From positions 12,427,220 through 12,491,219 of the forward strand of contig CM068839.1 of NCBI GenBank assembly GCA_028554795.2: DNA of 64,000 bases. The letters run 5' to 3'. A program made the translations under genes and the position numbers. The notes under the pieces are model-generated. The model did no database searches, was not told the origin of the DNA, and saw only the letters and a program-made list of their open reading frames with translations. Of this stretch, positions 24,150-35,400 are shown one piece after another; within the stretch, counting starts at the first letter, position 1, and each line of letters opens with the position of its first letter. The DNA is from Sinohyriopsis cumingii (taxonomy: Eukaryota; Mollusca; Bivalvia; Unionida; Unionidae).

Positions 24150-25620
24150 GTTCTTCCATGGGCAACATAATGTAAATGGTGCCCGAGACATCCAATATGG
24201 CCACCAATGTGTCATCTTGAAAATTGTGTTATGGCTACTACTCCTTAATAGTCATTTTTTTGGCATCGGGTTTTCACTTTAACACTTCTTGCAAGATCTT
24301 GGTGGTGCTGAATAAAAATGGTACCAATCTGATATCCAATGTGATTTCCACCACAGTCTTCTTTAAAATCTTCTCATAACTTCTCCATGAAGACAGCTTC
24401 TTATTGCATCTTTTTTGGAATGGGTTGGGTCATCATGTTCACATTGCGTTTTCACTAAAATACACACATGTCCACGTGGTCTTTAATAAAATAAAATGGT
24501 CCCCTCAGACATCCAATCTTATTATCACTACTCTGAATATATGGTGGTATCTACGTGGGGTTTTCACTCCACAAAGATTTGGGATGTTGGTACTGAATAA
24601 ACAGGGTGATGATCCAGTATGGCTGCTATGTCTTATTGCTACTTCTACATAGCTACATTGGGTTTGACCAAAAGACTTCTTATCATGTTGAAAATACAAT
24701 ATGGCTAACACGTTTGTCAGCTTGAAAATCTTGTTATTCCTGCTGCTGAGTGGATGGTTTGGGTTTTCACTTAAAGGCTTTGCATGATATTGAATGGGTC
24801 TAAATGAAACGGGGTGACATCTAGTATGGTTGTATGATGGCTGTGTTGAAAATCTTGTTACAGATACCTCTTTTAATTGCATAGTTGTAGTGAAATGCAT
24901 TTTTCACAAAAAAACTTTTATAGTCTCTAGAAAGCCACTTTAGCTCAGTTGGTAGATTGTCAGACTCATAATCCAAGGTTCAATACCTGTCCATGTCATC
25001 CTGGATTGACTGCCCTAGTGTGTCCTTGGGAAAGGTACTTAGCTCTCATTTCCTCTGCATAATACAGTGAATAATTTGTTTAAAGTGCCATTAAAACCAA
25101 CATCCAAGTTGTTCCTAAATGTAAATGGTGCTGATCAGACCTCTAATTTGATGGCCACAATGTCACCTTGAAAATCTAGTCATAGACTTTTCTCCTAAAC
25201 ATATAGAAACATGGATTTTTCTCAAAAGACTTGCGACATGTGTAGATAGTCCTAAACAAAAATGGTGCCAGTCAGACTGCCAAAATGCCTGCTATGGTAG
25301 CCATCTTGAAAATCTCGTTACATCAGCTGTTCATCAGAGATGGTCATATAGACATGGGGTTTTCACTTTAAGAAAACTTTCTGATGGGATATAGTTGGTC
25401 CTAGATAAAAACAGTGCTGATGAGATCGGTCTAACATGATGGCCATCATGAAGGTCTTGTTATTACAAATCAATGGTATGGTTTGTTTACATTAACACAT
25501 GGTTTTCACTATAATACTTCTTGCTATATGTAGTTGGTACGAAATGAAAATTATGCCAAAATGACCTCCCAAATTAAAAACTTTTGTTAAGAGCTACCTC
25601 TCTTTATTAGATGGCATTAT
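24150..25620 (+). repeat. Degenerate 150-170 bp tandem repeat, interrupted by a SINE
   Basis: Roughly eight diverged units carry GACATCCAATATGGC, ATCTTGAAAATCTTGTTA, GGGTTTTCACTTTAA and TTGGTCCTAAA-like words. Related units appear at 28500-29130 and, reversed, at 40430-40620. The open frame of 131 codons on the - strand (24505-24900) is contained in it. Confidence 0.75.
24937..25112 (+). mobile_element. tRNA-derived SINE with clear A and B boxes
   Basis: The head reads GCCACTTTAGCTCAGTTGGT, a near-consensus A box, with a CAT at the anticodon position and the B box AAGGTTCAATACC. GTGTCCTTGGGAAAGGTACTT and a tail near TAATTTGTTTAAAGTGCC follow. It sits inside the degenerate repeat of 24150-25620. 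A functional tRNA is unlikely because the T arm and acceptor do not close properly. Confidence 0.75.
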
Positions 25621-26059
25621 CAAGATGTTTTTTTTTTTAAAGAAAATAGTTTTATTACCAAATTTGGTATGTTGGAATTTCTCATAAATATCATCCATGG
25701 GTTCAGTACTTGTTAAAAAGACCCAGACTTGTCATAGTCATGAATTGGGGGTGGGGGTAAAGCACAAGTCTCTCTGAGGGACACTTGTCTACAGTGTATA
25801 TAGTTCTTAACAGTATTATGTATCGTGGCTTTTATCTTGCATTTAGGTCTATGTTGGTTGGTTAAGTAATCATTAGATGTTGTCATTTTATGTCATTCAT
25901 TTGTACAATGATCAACTTAGATCAGTAATAAATTTTATACTTTAAATAAAAATTAAATTAATGACTCTTCATCATTTTATTGTTCATTTCTGATATTTAA
26001 TATTTTTACATGAAACATCTACTTGAAATGACAAGTCTTCTGTAAAGATATATTTTAAT

Positions 26060-26115
26060 ACAGTGAACCTCTGACATGAAGACAACCCCAGTGAACAAGA
26101 CCATTATTTACTTAC
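26060..26115 (+). mobile_element. Possible one-ended MITE fragment
   Basis: ATACAGTGAACCTCTGACATG and GAAGACAACCCCAGTGAAC resemble one end of the inverted-repeat element at 51864-52045. The opposite terminal repeat was not found. Confidence 0.4.
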
Positions 26116-26216
26116 TGCATCAATAACTATATTTTGTAATGGAAAGTGTACCATTGATAAACTTGAACAAGCATGACCCCACTACAAACAAAACATACAT
26201 GAACTCAAGTGAGGAA

Positions 26217-26392
26217 AGTGTGTGTGTGATCTGGATTTTTAACGTAGCTTTGAAAAAATTTCAGTCATATCGCTATGATGTCTGCAGTGTGGCAGTTTAT
26301 AGATGTCTAGCACTTGGGCATGATGTCCCACCCAGTCGCATTATTCTGACACCAGGCCAACCAGTCCTAACACTAAGAGAAGTTCGCAGAGT
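26217..26392 (-). mobile_element. SINE family A, truncated copy
   Basis: A GTGTGTGTG tract at its 3' end (left) is followed by TGGATTTTTAACGTAGC, TTCAGTCATATCGCTATG and CCACCCAGTCGCATTATTC. It matches the middle and tail of the complete family A copies, but the tRNA head is absent. Confidence 0.75.
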
Positions 26393-26399
26393 TTTGGGA

Positions 26400-28150
26400 A
26401 AAATTTAAGAAGTTTTCAAGGCACAGCTGCCAACGCCAGAGTACAAAAATTCTGGCTGCTTATGACAAAATGACTGATTTTCAGGAACAAATACTGATTT
26501 TTAAAATTTTAATTTGTATGTAACTATTTACAACATCTGTAACCATCAGCAAAGACAGTAACCTACTTACTAATTTAAGGTCAAAGATGCATTTCTTGTA
26601 TTCTTGCACTAAATTTGATTGCCCATTCTGAAGGTGCAAGAAGTGCAACACACTCATATTCAGACACAGGCGGTTTATGGAAGCCGTTTCCACAACTTGT
26701 TTTTTTCAATCATTATCAATTCCAATGTACCATCTTTCATTTATGATCTGAATTCTGTGCAAGTTCTTTTGCTGAGCTGTTTTCATTCTAGCACATGAGT
26801 AATCCTTTGCGATTTTACTTTATGGAAAAAAGTGTGCCAAATAAATCACCAGTAGCACTAGCAACTGAAAGATGATGGTCCATTTCTAAAAGAAATTTAG
26901 TAAAACTTCTGACCAAACTTTATCAATGTTCTCTCTGGTACTTGCAAACAATTCAGGGTGTGTTTGTTGATGATGAAGCAGCAAGCTGATGATTATTAGC
27001 TTTTTATGTTTTTATGTCATGTCCATAAGCAAAATCACAATTTCACAATTTGCAAAACGCAGTTTTCTCCTTTACTAGAAGGTTTTCACAAATCTAAACA
27101 TGATGCCATAATTGTACTTCTAGATCTTTTTTTTTTCCTTTGCGGGAGAAAATTCTGAATCATCTGCTCTGCTTTTCAACATAAATAGAAGTTGAATATT
27201 ATGAAGATGAGATATAGTGATAGCGTCAACTTGTTTGCGCAATCCAATATGGTGGTTAAAGACTAGCATGGTAGCCTCAATTTCGAATGAACAAATCCTA
27301 TTTTATAACTATATATCTCTATATACATATGACACATTTACACCCACATTTACAACCAGGTGCCTGATCTAAACAGACAATTGCAAGAGATTTTTTTGAA
27401 AATTTAAAAAATTGATTTATAACAAGAAAAACATACACCCATATTGAGGTCTACAATATGGGAAGACTGGACACTTGGCAGCTATGTCAAAGAAATGACT
27501 CAGATTCAAGGATTTTTTAATGTTGCACAAACCTCGGGATTTTTGGTATGATTTATCATCCATTGTCTCCTATATGCATCCCAAAAACCACTTGACCAAT
27601 ATGCACAGGATTTTATATTGATATCTCATCCAGGGCAAAATGAAGCATATGTAAAAATCCTATTGTATGGGCTGTATTACCACACTAGCCATTTGACAGA
27701 CTGGCAACAATATCAATTTATTTGAATACAAAAAATTTAAAGCAGTAAATATATGATTTATAAGTGAAATAAATTATTAAGTTCAAGGAATACATCTGTC
27801 TTTTGCTTCTGAACCATATTTTTAACATAAACAACTTTATATGCAACAAACAAAATTATCTTGAAGGCAACCTGGCACCAACATGGCATCCTAATACATG
27901 TATGTGAACATATTAATGTGAAAGCTTTACATAATCAAGCACCCCATAAAAAACCCATTAAGCTCATGCAAATTTGTTGATGAAATTGAGAGATGATGGG
28001 TAGAAACATGGGGAGCAACTCCGGCAATTCCCTGGATCTGCCAAGTTTCCATCATTCAGTTTGCACCGAGTCCTAAAATAAGTTAAATATATTCCTAGAC
28101 ACCTGATCCATATTATGTTGAAACAGTGAAACTGACTTTTATTATACATT
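26400..28150. other. Intergenic, nothing recognised
   Basis: AT-rich with low coding potential. Two short open frames on the - strand (26481-26693 and 27964-28149) have no recognisable motif. Confidence 0.5.
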
Positions 28151-28152
28151 TG

Positions 28153-28462
28153 TATTTGTGTGTGGTTTGGATTTTTAATGTAGCTTTAATATTTTTTCAG
28201 TCGTATTACTATGATGCCTGTAGTGTTACAGTTTATAGTTATGTCTAGCACTGGGGTATCATGCCACAGACATGTAGCATCATGTCCCACCCAGACACAT
28301 TATCCTGACACCAGGCTGACCAGTCGTAACACTAACCTCTTAATGCTGAGCGCCAAGTGAGGCTGCTGTTTGTATCATTTTTATAAGTCTTTGGTATGAC
28401 TCGGTCTGAGTTCGAACCCACAACCTCCTGCATCTGAGGCAGAAACTCTTAACCGCCAACTA
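28153..28462 (-). mobile_element. SINE family A, nearly complete diverged copy
   Basis: On the - strand it has a tRNA-like head (GTTAAGAGTTTCTGCCTC, B box GGGTTCGAACTC), the middle AAGAGGTTAGTGTTACGAC and the tail GCTACATTAAAAATCCAAA with a short CA-rich end. It matches the copies at 39221 and 50081 along its length. Confidence 0.8.
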
Positions 28463-28499
28463 TACATTTCATAGTGAGATACTGAAATATATCAGTGGG

Positions 28500-29130
28500 A
28501 GAGAAATGTTGGTCCTGAATGAAAATGATGCTGATGCGAACTTTTCCTCCAGAGTTGATGGCAATATCTGCATGTTTTCATCAAAAGGCTTCTTACGATA
28601 CCTGCTTGGCCAAAATGAAAATCGTGCCCAGCAGACATCCAACATTGCTATTTTCCTGATTAGGTGGTCATATTGACATGGACCTTTCAACAAAATTCTT
28701 CCATTTGTCCTAAATGAAAAAAGTACAAATCTTATATCAAATATTCCTGGAAATTCTTTTCTGACCATAGAGTGAGTGTCAGTCCTTAAAAGGGGGTCTT
28801 GTAAGCTTTGCTGGTCAAAGACCAGAATAATTTAGGGATGGCCTATTGTCTACTGTCTGTCAGTCCAATAACACGCATCTGTTATAGCTACTCCTCCTAA
28901 ACTCCCTGAAGGTTTGCCATGAAACTACACGCACATTCATCTCATGATGTTGGCCACCACAGCTTGAAGAACTTGTTATTGCTACTGAATTGATGGTAAC
29001 ATCATATCAACATGTGGTTTACACTAAAAAACTTCTATGATGTCTAGTTCTAAATCTAAATCGTGCCAATCAGACATCCAATGTTATCACCATGGCTGCT
29101 AGCTTCAAAATTCATGTTATCACTTTTTAA
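28500..29130 (+). repeat. Degenerate 150-170 bp repeat, second block
   Basis: Diverged units share CAGACATCCAA, GTCCTAAATGAAAA and CTACTCCTCCTAA words with the block at 24150-25620. No coding region is present. Confidence 0.6.
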
Positions 29131-29754
29131 GGGGGTGCTCACCAGTTATTATGTACTTTTGACAGAGTGACGTATGTAAGGTGAAGTTGTTTGCATTTGA
29201 AACATGCACAGTGGAGAGAATGTTATTTTGATGTAATGTGGCTGAGATTTCTTTGGATAATGTACTTATGGAAACTGTACATGATCTAAGCACACTGCTA
29301 ACTAAAATGACTGCTCCCTTATGATGACAAATCAGCCTGAATTAGTCTAAAGTACAATTTAGCACCTATTAAAATGTGGAAAACGAATTTTTCCAACTAG
29401 ACAATACCAGCATCTAAAAGTGCAATGGACGAATTACTACATATACAAAATGTAAAAAAAGAAAAAGTTATCGGCTCTTTATTTTACAATTTACCTCTGA
29501 AGTCCAGGAAGTAAAAATGACCAAATGGAGCTAACAGTTTTTGAAAGATGCACATCTGGAGTAAGGCTAAGCTGTATACTCTATAACCCTTTTTACACCC
29601 ATCAATCATACACCAAAATAAAGGGAATTAAAGCTTCTTTGAACAAAATCTAAAATATACAAGGTCTTTTTTAAACAGCCAGTATGAAAACATGGGTAAA
29701 TTATTTCTCTTTAAAATTCTAACTATGCAAAATACGAAACTATAAAGTGCCACC
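29131..29754 (+). repeat. Dispersed repeat X, uninterrupted copy (about 620 bp)
   Basis: It begins GGTGCTCACCAGTTATTATG and ends ATACGAAACTATAAAGTGCC. The same sequence is found at 54681-55882, where it is interrupted by a LINE fragment. No coding frame or clear terminal inverted repeat was found, so its class is unknown. Confidence 0.85.
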
Positions 29755-29902
29755 TTCATACAAATATGAAAATGCATGCAATTATTTTTCTTCTTTTCAT
29801 ATCATCTTGTATGATATTCTGAACAAAATGGTACATTAATATTGATGTTAAGCATGAAAATAAGCTAATTATGCTTACATAATATGCTTTGAGGTGTATT
29901 GT

Positions 29903-30160
29903 GTGTTGTTGTTGTTGTTGTTATGGGGTTTAACACCATTTTTCAGCACAAGATAGGCTATACATGGCAGCCAGTATAACTGGTGGAGGAAGAACCCTGG
30001 AAAACCCAGGGAAGAACCACCGACCCACAAGAAGCTACTGGCAGGCTTTCCCACGTACCCACGTTAGCTGAGCCTTGGACTCGAACCCACACAGACAGAG
30101 GTGAGATGGCAGTGATCCGGAATGGTGAGCGCTTTAGACCACTCGGCCACTCAGGGCCCT
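29903..30160 (-). mobile_element. SINE family B with 9-bp target duplication
   Basis: Read on the - strand it has the head GGCCGAGTGGTCTAAAGCGC, B box GTGGGTTCGAGTCC, the body and a GTTAAACCCC-(AAC)n tail. It is flanked by GTGTATTGT at 29894-29902 and 30161-30169, a clean target-site duplication. An open frame across it is accidental. Confidence 0.88.
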
Positions 30161-30827
30161 GTGTATTGTATGAGTAATGACCTTAATTATGGGGAAATTA
30201 GATGTCTTAGAATGTAGGAATGAAGTCAATTTAAATTTAACACTGTTACATTAAGTAAAAGAAATATGTAGTAAAAATGTTTCTTTTCATTTATTTGCAA
30301 TGAAATTAAAAAAATAAATGATGACCAAGCAAATTCGCTTTCTTCCATATTAAACAATAAGCAAATATTTTAAACTTTGAACTTTGACCTTCATGAACCT
30401 TACATCCAATATTCCTGGAAATTCTTTTCTGACCTCCTCTGTTCTATCCCTTTTCAAACTGTAAAATTTATTGGTAACATCTCAGGAATAATTCTGGCAA
30501 GTTTCATGTTCCTATCTTTCAGCATAATCTTGTCATTTAGAAAAACTGAAATGGCCTTATCTTGAATTTCTGGAAATTCCTTTTGGTCAATAAAGCATCA
30601 TTCCCTTAAAGCACTTTTGCTTCTTGTGGTGTTTATAAACAACCAAGCATGGCATAGATCCTGTAAGTTAATACAATTTTTGTACTTTGCTTTTGTCTCA
30701 TTTATGTAATCTATCTTTTGTCTCATTTATGTAATCATCCTTTTGTAGCTATGGTCCCTTGAGCAAGGAATTGTTAGAATTTAAAAAAGCTTGGGCTGGT
30801 TTCAAACCAGTTTTATGCCAGTTTTTG

Positions 30828-30831
<4 letters not shown>

Positions 30832-30879
<48 letters not shown>
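30832..30879. repeat. (TA)n microsatellite
   Basis: An uninterrupted run of alternating T and A of about 47 bases. Confidence 0.95.
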
Positions 30880-30882
<3 letters not shown>

Positions 30883-32140
30883 TAGCTGCTTTCACATAAA
30901 GAGGATGCTATACAAGTATTGATTAGATATTAAATTCATGAACTAATTTTAATAAAATGCTTGCATGTTATTTTACAGTTTATAAATTCATGTTAAGGAA
31001 CATTGGTTTGAGGTGCTTTATGGTATTCAATGATGATATTATATATTTACATGAGGTTATGATGCTAATATAGATGTTATATGGTTTAAGAAAAACCATA
31101 TAGATCAAATCCAAATCAATGATAGGCATGCTTACTCATATAAATTTATCTTGATTGCTATTCAAGATGTCTTGCATGTATTAACCTAACTAAATTAAAG
31201 CATTACCTTCAGACCAAATGATATACGGCAAATGAAAACCCCTACAGTACCACCAAGCATATTAAAAAAAGCCTGTTTTTCGTTTCTTAAAGAGTACAAC
31301 CTGGATGATTGACCAAACAGTCATTTGGTAAAAAGTATGGGAAAGACACATTATAAACAGATGACTCTCTAGATTGTCTCCACAGTATTACAAACAATAA
31401 CAGTATCAGAATCCATAATTTTCCATATGGGTCAAACCCCATTTCTGGTAGGTAAAAACAGTTGGCTTACTTGAACATTACACATGGTTTCTTCATTAAA
31501 ATTGTAAACTCGTGAATTATTATTTACTCAAAATAGAATGTTTCAATGCATTTTTTAACTGTTTTACCCCCACCCCCAAAATCCTGCAAATTCACAATTA
31601 TACTGATCGCTGAGTTCTGAAAGGTAACACATTCAAAGTTAATCACATCTTCAACAACAGAATACTTACTTCAGATTGACTACCATGGATAACATTGATG
31701 ATGATATTATAAACATTTATTAACACAGCTGTTTTAAAGATATAATTTTGCTGGAGAAAGATGAAAATGCTGAAGATTCCACCTGTTTTTTTATAAACTG
31801 ATTTTAGTATTTTTTTTAAATATGATATGGACTAATTTTGCTGGAGGGAAAACACATTGCATTTTTGAAGTCTAAGAAATTTGAGCATGTATAAATAAAT
31901 GAGTTGCATAATTGTCAATAATTAATGTTTCATGGGTTATAACATTAACTTACTGATCAAAATTATATATATATATATAGGCATGCAGCAATGTATCATA
32001 AGTATTCATGAAAAGGCTAAAATGGTGTACATAAATAAACCCCAATCCTCTCCTCCGATGTATTTTGTACTCGGATGATAATATGAAGTGTTAAGATGAC
32101 CTCTTGGAAATAAACACTGTCCGTGATAATTTATATACTG

Positions 32141-32146
32141 TTTATT
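32141..32146 (-). terminator. Candidate DUS2 polyadenylation signal
   Basis: On the - strand AATAAA lies about 160 bases after the DUS2 stop codon and is followed by CAGTGTTTATTTCC, a GT/T-rich stretch. It is the nearest good hexamer downstream of the stop. Confidence 0.45.
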
Positions 32147-32306
32147 GTCATCTGCTTGAAGCATGATAGATCTGAACAACTGATCCGTAAACATGGGTTG
32201 TAAGTCTGCTGAACTTAGTACTGACATAAAACAAGCTAGATAACTGCTACCCATATAACTGATATCCTTTATAACCCCATCCGATGGTCCAAATATATGA
32301 ACGATT

Positions 32307-32445
32307 TCAAACATCTCCATCCCTCCATATCCGTGCTATGTCATCATTAATATTGCTGCATCCTTCTTTCTTCCCATCATGCTCTCCTAACACAATAAGA
32401 CAAGTAATGGCTGCTGCCTGCTCAGCCAGTCTTTTAGACTTTTCC
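32307..32445 (-). CDS. DUS2: DUS2 last exon: dsRBD helix 2 and C-terminus
   Basis: After the acceptor TTTTTTCTAG it encodes EKSKRLAEQAAAITCLIVLG, the lysine-containing helix 2 of the dsRBD, then a short acidic tail ending RIWRDGDV and TGA. The tail is shorter than in the human protein as I recall it. Confidence 0.92.
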
Positions 32446-35400
32446 CTAGAAAAAAGACAAAAATAACTAGTGTTCATGGAACATGGATGCTGCCCCCCCA
32501 CACACACACACACACTGCCTGACAAATAATGTAAGTGCAAAACGTAGCCAAAGTTATATTTATGTGTGTTTGTGTGCATGTGGATTATTTATATATATAT
32601 ATGCATGTCAAGAGTGACACTGTTTTGCCACTGTTAAGTTGGGGCATAGAAAACAATTTTATTTAATCGTGAGCAAATTGGCAGACCAGTTTATAAAAGA
32701 CATCACAAAGAATAAGGAAGAGTGAATGAATAGAAACCCACCCTCCAGCTGTTACTCATTTTAATGCACTAGTTGGGGTCCCTAACTAATGACTGCATTA
32801 TCATGTACCTAACCACCATAAAATGTAAAAGCTCATGAATGCATTTTGTTGTTGGGGGATGGGATGTGTGGAATGGGAGCATGGATACAGAAAGTGCCAA
32901 TACAAAAGAACATTTATCGACATTATTTATGTACCTAAATAAATATGTACTTTTTCACTTCAAAGTATCTCAAGTTTTCAAACATAACAAATAGTTACTG
33001 TGATAAAAATAAGCTATCCATCAAAATAAATGTGCCTTTTTCTTTAACTCTATGTGCCTTCATTTGACAGGTCCCTAGTTCATGGCTTACCACAACAAAG
33101 AAATGGGGCATTTCATCAATAGATAAGTCTATTATTTCTTGGTCAAAATCTGACAAAGCTGGTGAAAGTCCTACATGGATGATATTCATTCATTAAAAAT
33201 TGCTATTTCCATTCCTTTACTTTTATAACAAATGAATATCATGCCATGGAGTATCTGTGGGAGTATCACATTGATAAACATTGAGCATCTATGGGAACGT
33301 CATGCCATGGAGTATCTGATGGAGTATCACACCATGGAGTATTTGGGGAGAATCACATTGATAATCATTGGAGTATCTAAAGGAATATCACACCATGGAT
33401 TATCTAAGGGAATATCACACTTTGGAGTATCTGGGGAGTATCACATTGATAATCATTGGGCATCTAAGGGAACATCATGCCATGGAGTATCTGATGGAGT
33501 ATCACACCATGGAGTATTTGGGGAGAATCACATTGATAATCATTGGAGTATCTAAAGGAATATCACACCATGGATTATCTAAGGGAATATCACACTTTGG
33601 AGTATCTGGGGAGTATCACATTGATAATCATTGGGCATCTAAGGGAACATCATGCCATGGAGTATGTGAGGGAGTATCACATTATGGAGTATCTGAGGGA
33701 ATATCATGGTATGGAGTATGAGGGAGTATCACACTATGAAGTATCTGAGGGAATATGATGCCATGGAGTATATGAGGGAGTATCACACCATGGAGTATCT
33801 GAGGGAATACCATGCCATGGAGTATGAGGGAGTATCACACCATGGAATATCTGAGGGGATATCATGCCATGGAGTATATGAGGAAGTATCACACCATGGA
33901 GTATCTGAGGGAATATCATGCCATGGAGTATCTGAGGGAGTATCATACCATGGCATATCTGAGGGAACATCATGCCATGGAGTATGAGGGAGTATCACAC
34001 CATGGCATGGAGTATCTGAGGGAGTATCACTATGGAGTATATGAGGGAGTATCACACCATGGAGTATCTGAGGAAATATCATGCCATGGAGTATATGAGG
34101 GAGTATCACACCATGGAGTATCTGAGGGAGTATCACACCATGGCGTATCTGAGGGAATATCATGCCATGGAGTATCAGAGGGAGTATCACACCATGGAGT
34201 ATATGAGGGAGTATCACACCATGGAATATATGAGGGAGTATCACACAATGGAGTATCTGAGGAAGTATCTCTGCATCCATGAGTCTTCGGGAGATGATGG
34301 TGTAGCTTTCGGTTGGGTGCCCTATCTGCACCTTCATGAGTGGCTGAAGAGTCCGACCCTAGAGTGACAGTCTTGGTTGCACTTGCTGCAGGTGAACATC
34401 AATGCTTGCTGAGGCTGTTGTTGTTTCACCTACCTTCGTACTCTATTTGCAGTGAGGTTTGTGTTTCTCACCTCCTCAGCTTTCTGAAGACCCTGTCTGA
34501 AAGCTAGGCACCAGGTGGAGCAGTCGTCAGCACAGCTCTCCCAGTCATTGACTCTGATGTTGGCGGTCTTCACATCCTTCTTGCAGACATCTTTGTAACA
34601 CAGACGTGACCATCCAGTCAGTTGTGCACCTTCTGCTAGCTTGCCGTATAGCAGGTTCTTGAGACTGCAAACTGGGCCATTCTCTTGATGAGGCCAAGCC
34701 AGCAAAGGTGCCTCTTGCTGAGAATGGAGAACATGCTTTTAATGTTGACATGTTCCAGAACCTCTGTATTGAGTACTCTGTCTTGCCACTGGATGTGCAG
34801 AATGCACTGCAGGCATCTCAGGTGGAAGCTGTTAAGTTTCCTCCTGTGGCTCGCATAGGTGGTCCATGCCTAACTGCTGCTGCCTTGGAAATCATGCCAT
34901 TAACTTCAGCATCAATGGAGAGCGAGCTGGAGATGGCGGACCTGAGGTATGTGAGGTAGGTATGTGAGGTTCTAAACAACTTCCAGGTTGTACCCATCAA
35001 TGTTGATGGTGGGAGGGGAGTCTGTGCCATGACATACGTTTTCTTCAGACTGATGGTCAGTCCAAACTCCTTACAGGCCTGGGAGAGGCTGCTGTAGTCT
35101 ATCTTTCGTGTGTGATCTCAAGGCTGCATCGTCGGCAAAAAGCAATTCACGGATGAGAACCTCTATGGCTTTAGTCTTAGCACAGTGAAGGCGATGTTGA
35201 ACAGCTTACAGTCAGCCCTGGTATGGATGTACAATCCCTCGCTGCAGTGCTTGAAGGCATACTGAAGGAGCATGGAGAAGAAGATGGCAAAGAAGGTCGG
35301 CACAAGAACACAGCCTTGCTTCATTCCGCTGCTGCATGGGAAGGCCTCTGATGTTGCACCATTGAGCACACTGTGCTGTGCATGTTTTCGTGGAACGATG

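Noticed and set aside
24937..25010. Possible functional tRNA gene with CAT anticodon
   Set aside because: The A and B boxes are good, but the acceptor and T stems do not close cleanly and SINE-like sequence continues beyond; treated as a SINE head.
30832..30879. (TA)n run as a promoter or replication element
   Set aside because: A simple microsatellite with no associated gene start or other signal.
32006..32320. 104-codon - strand open frame after the DUS2 stop
   Set aside because: It lies in a different frame, overlapping the end of the last DUS2 exon and the likely 3' UTR, with a candidate polyadenylation signal inside it. No known motif.
33232..34337. Many open frames on both strands (up to 184 codons) over the CATGGAGTATC repeat
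   Set aside because: Read-through of a 27-bp repeat on both strands at once; no start context, domain or splice evidence.
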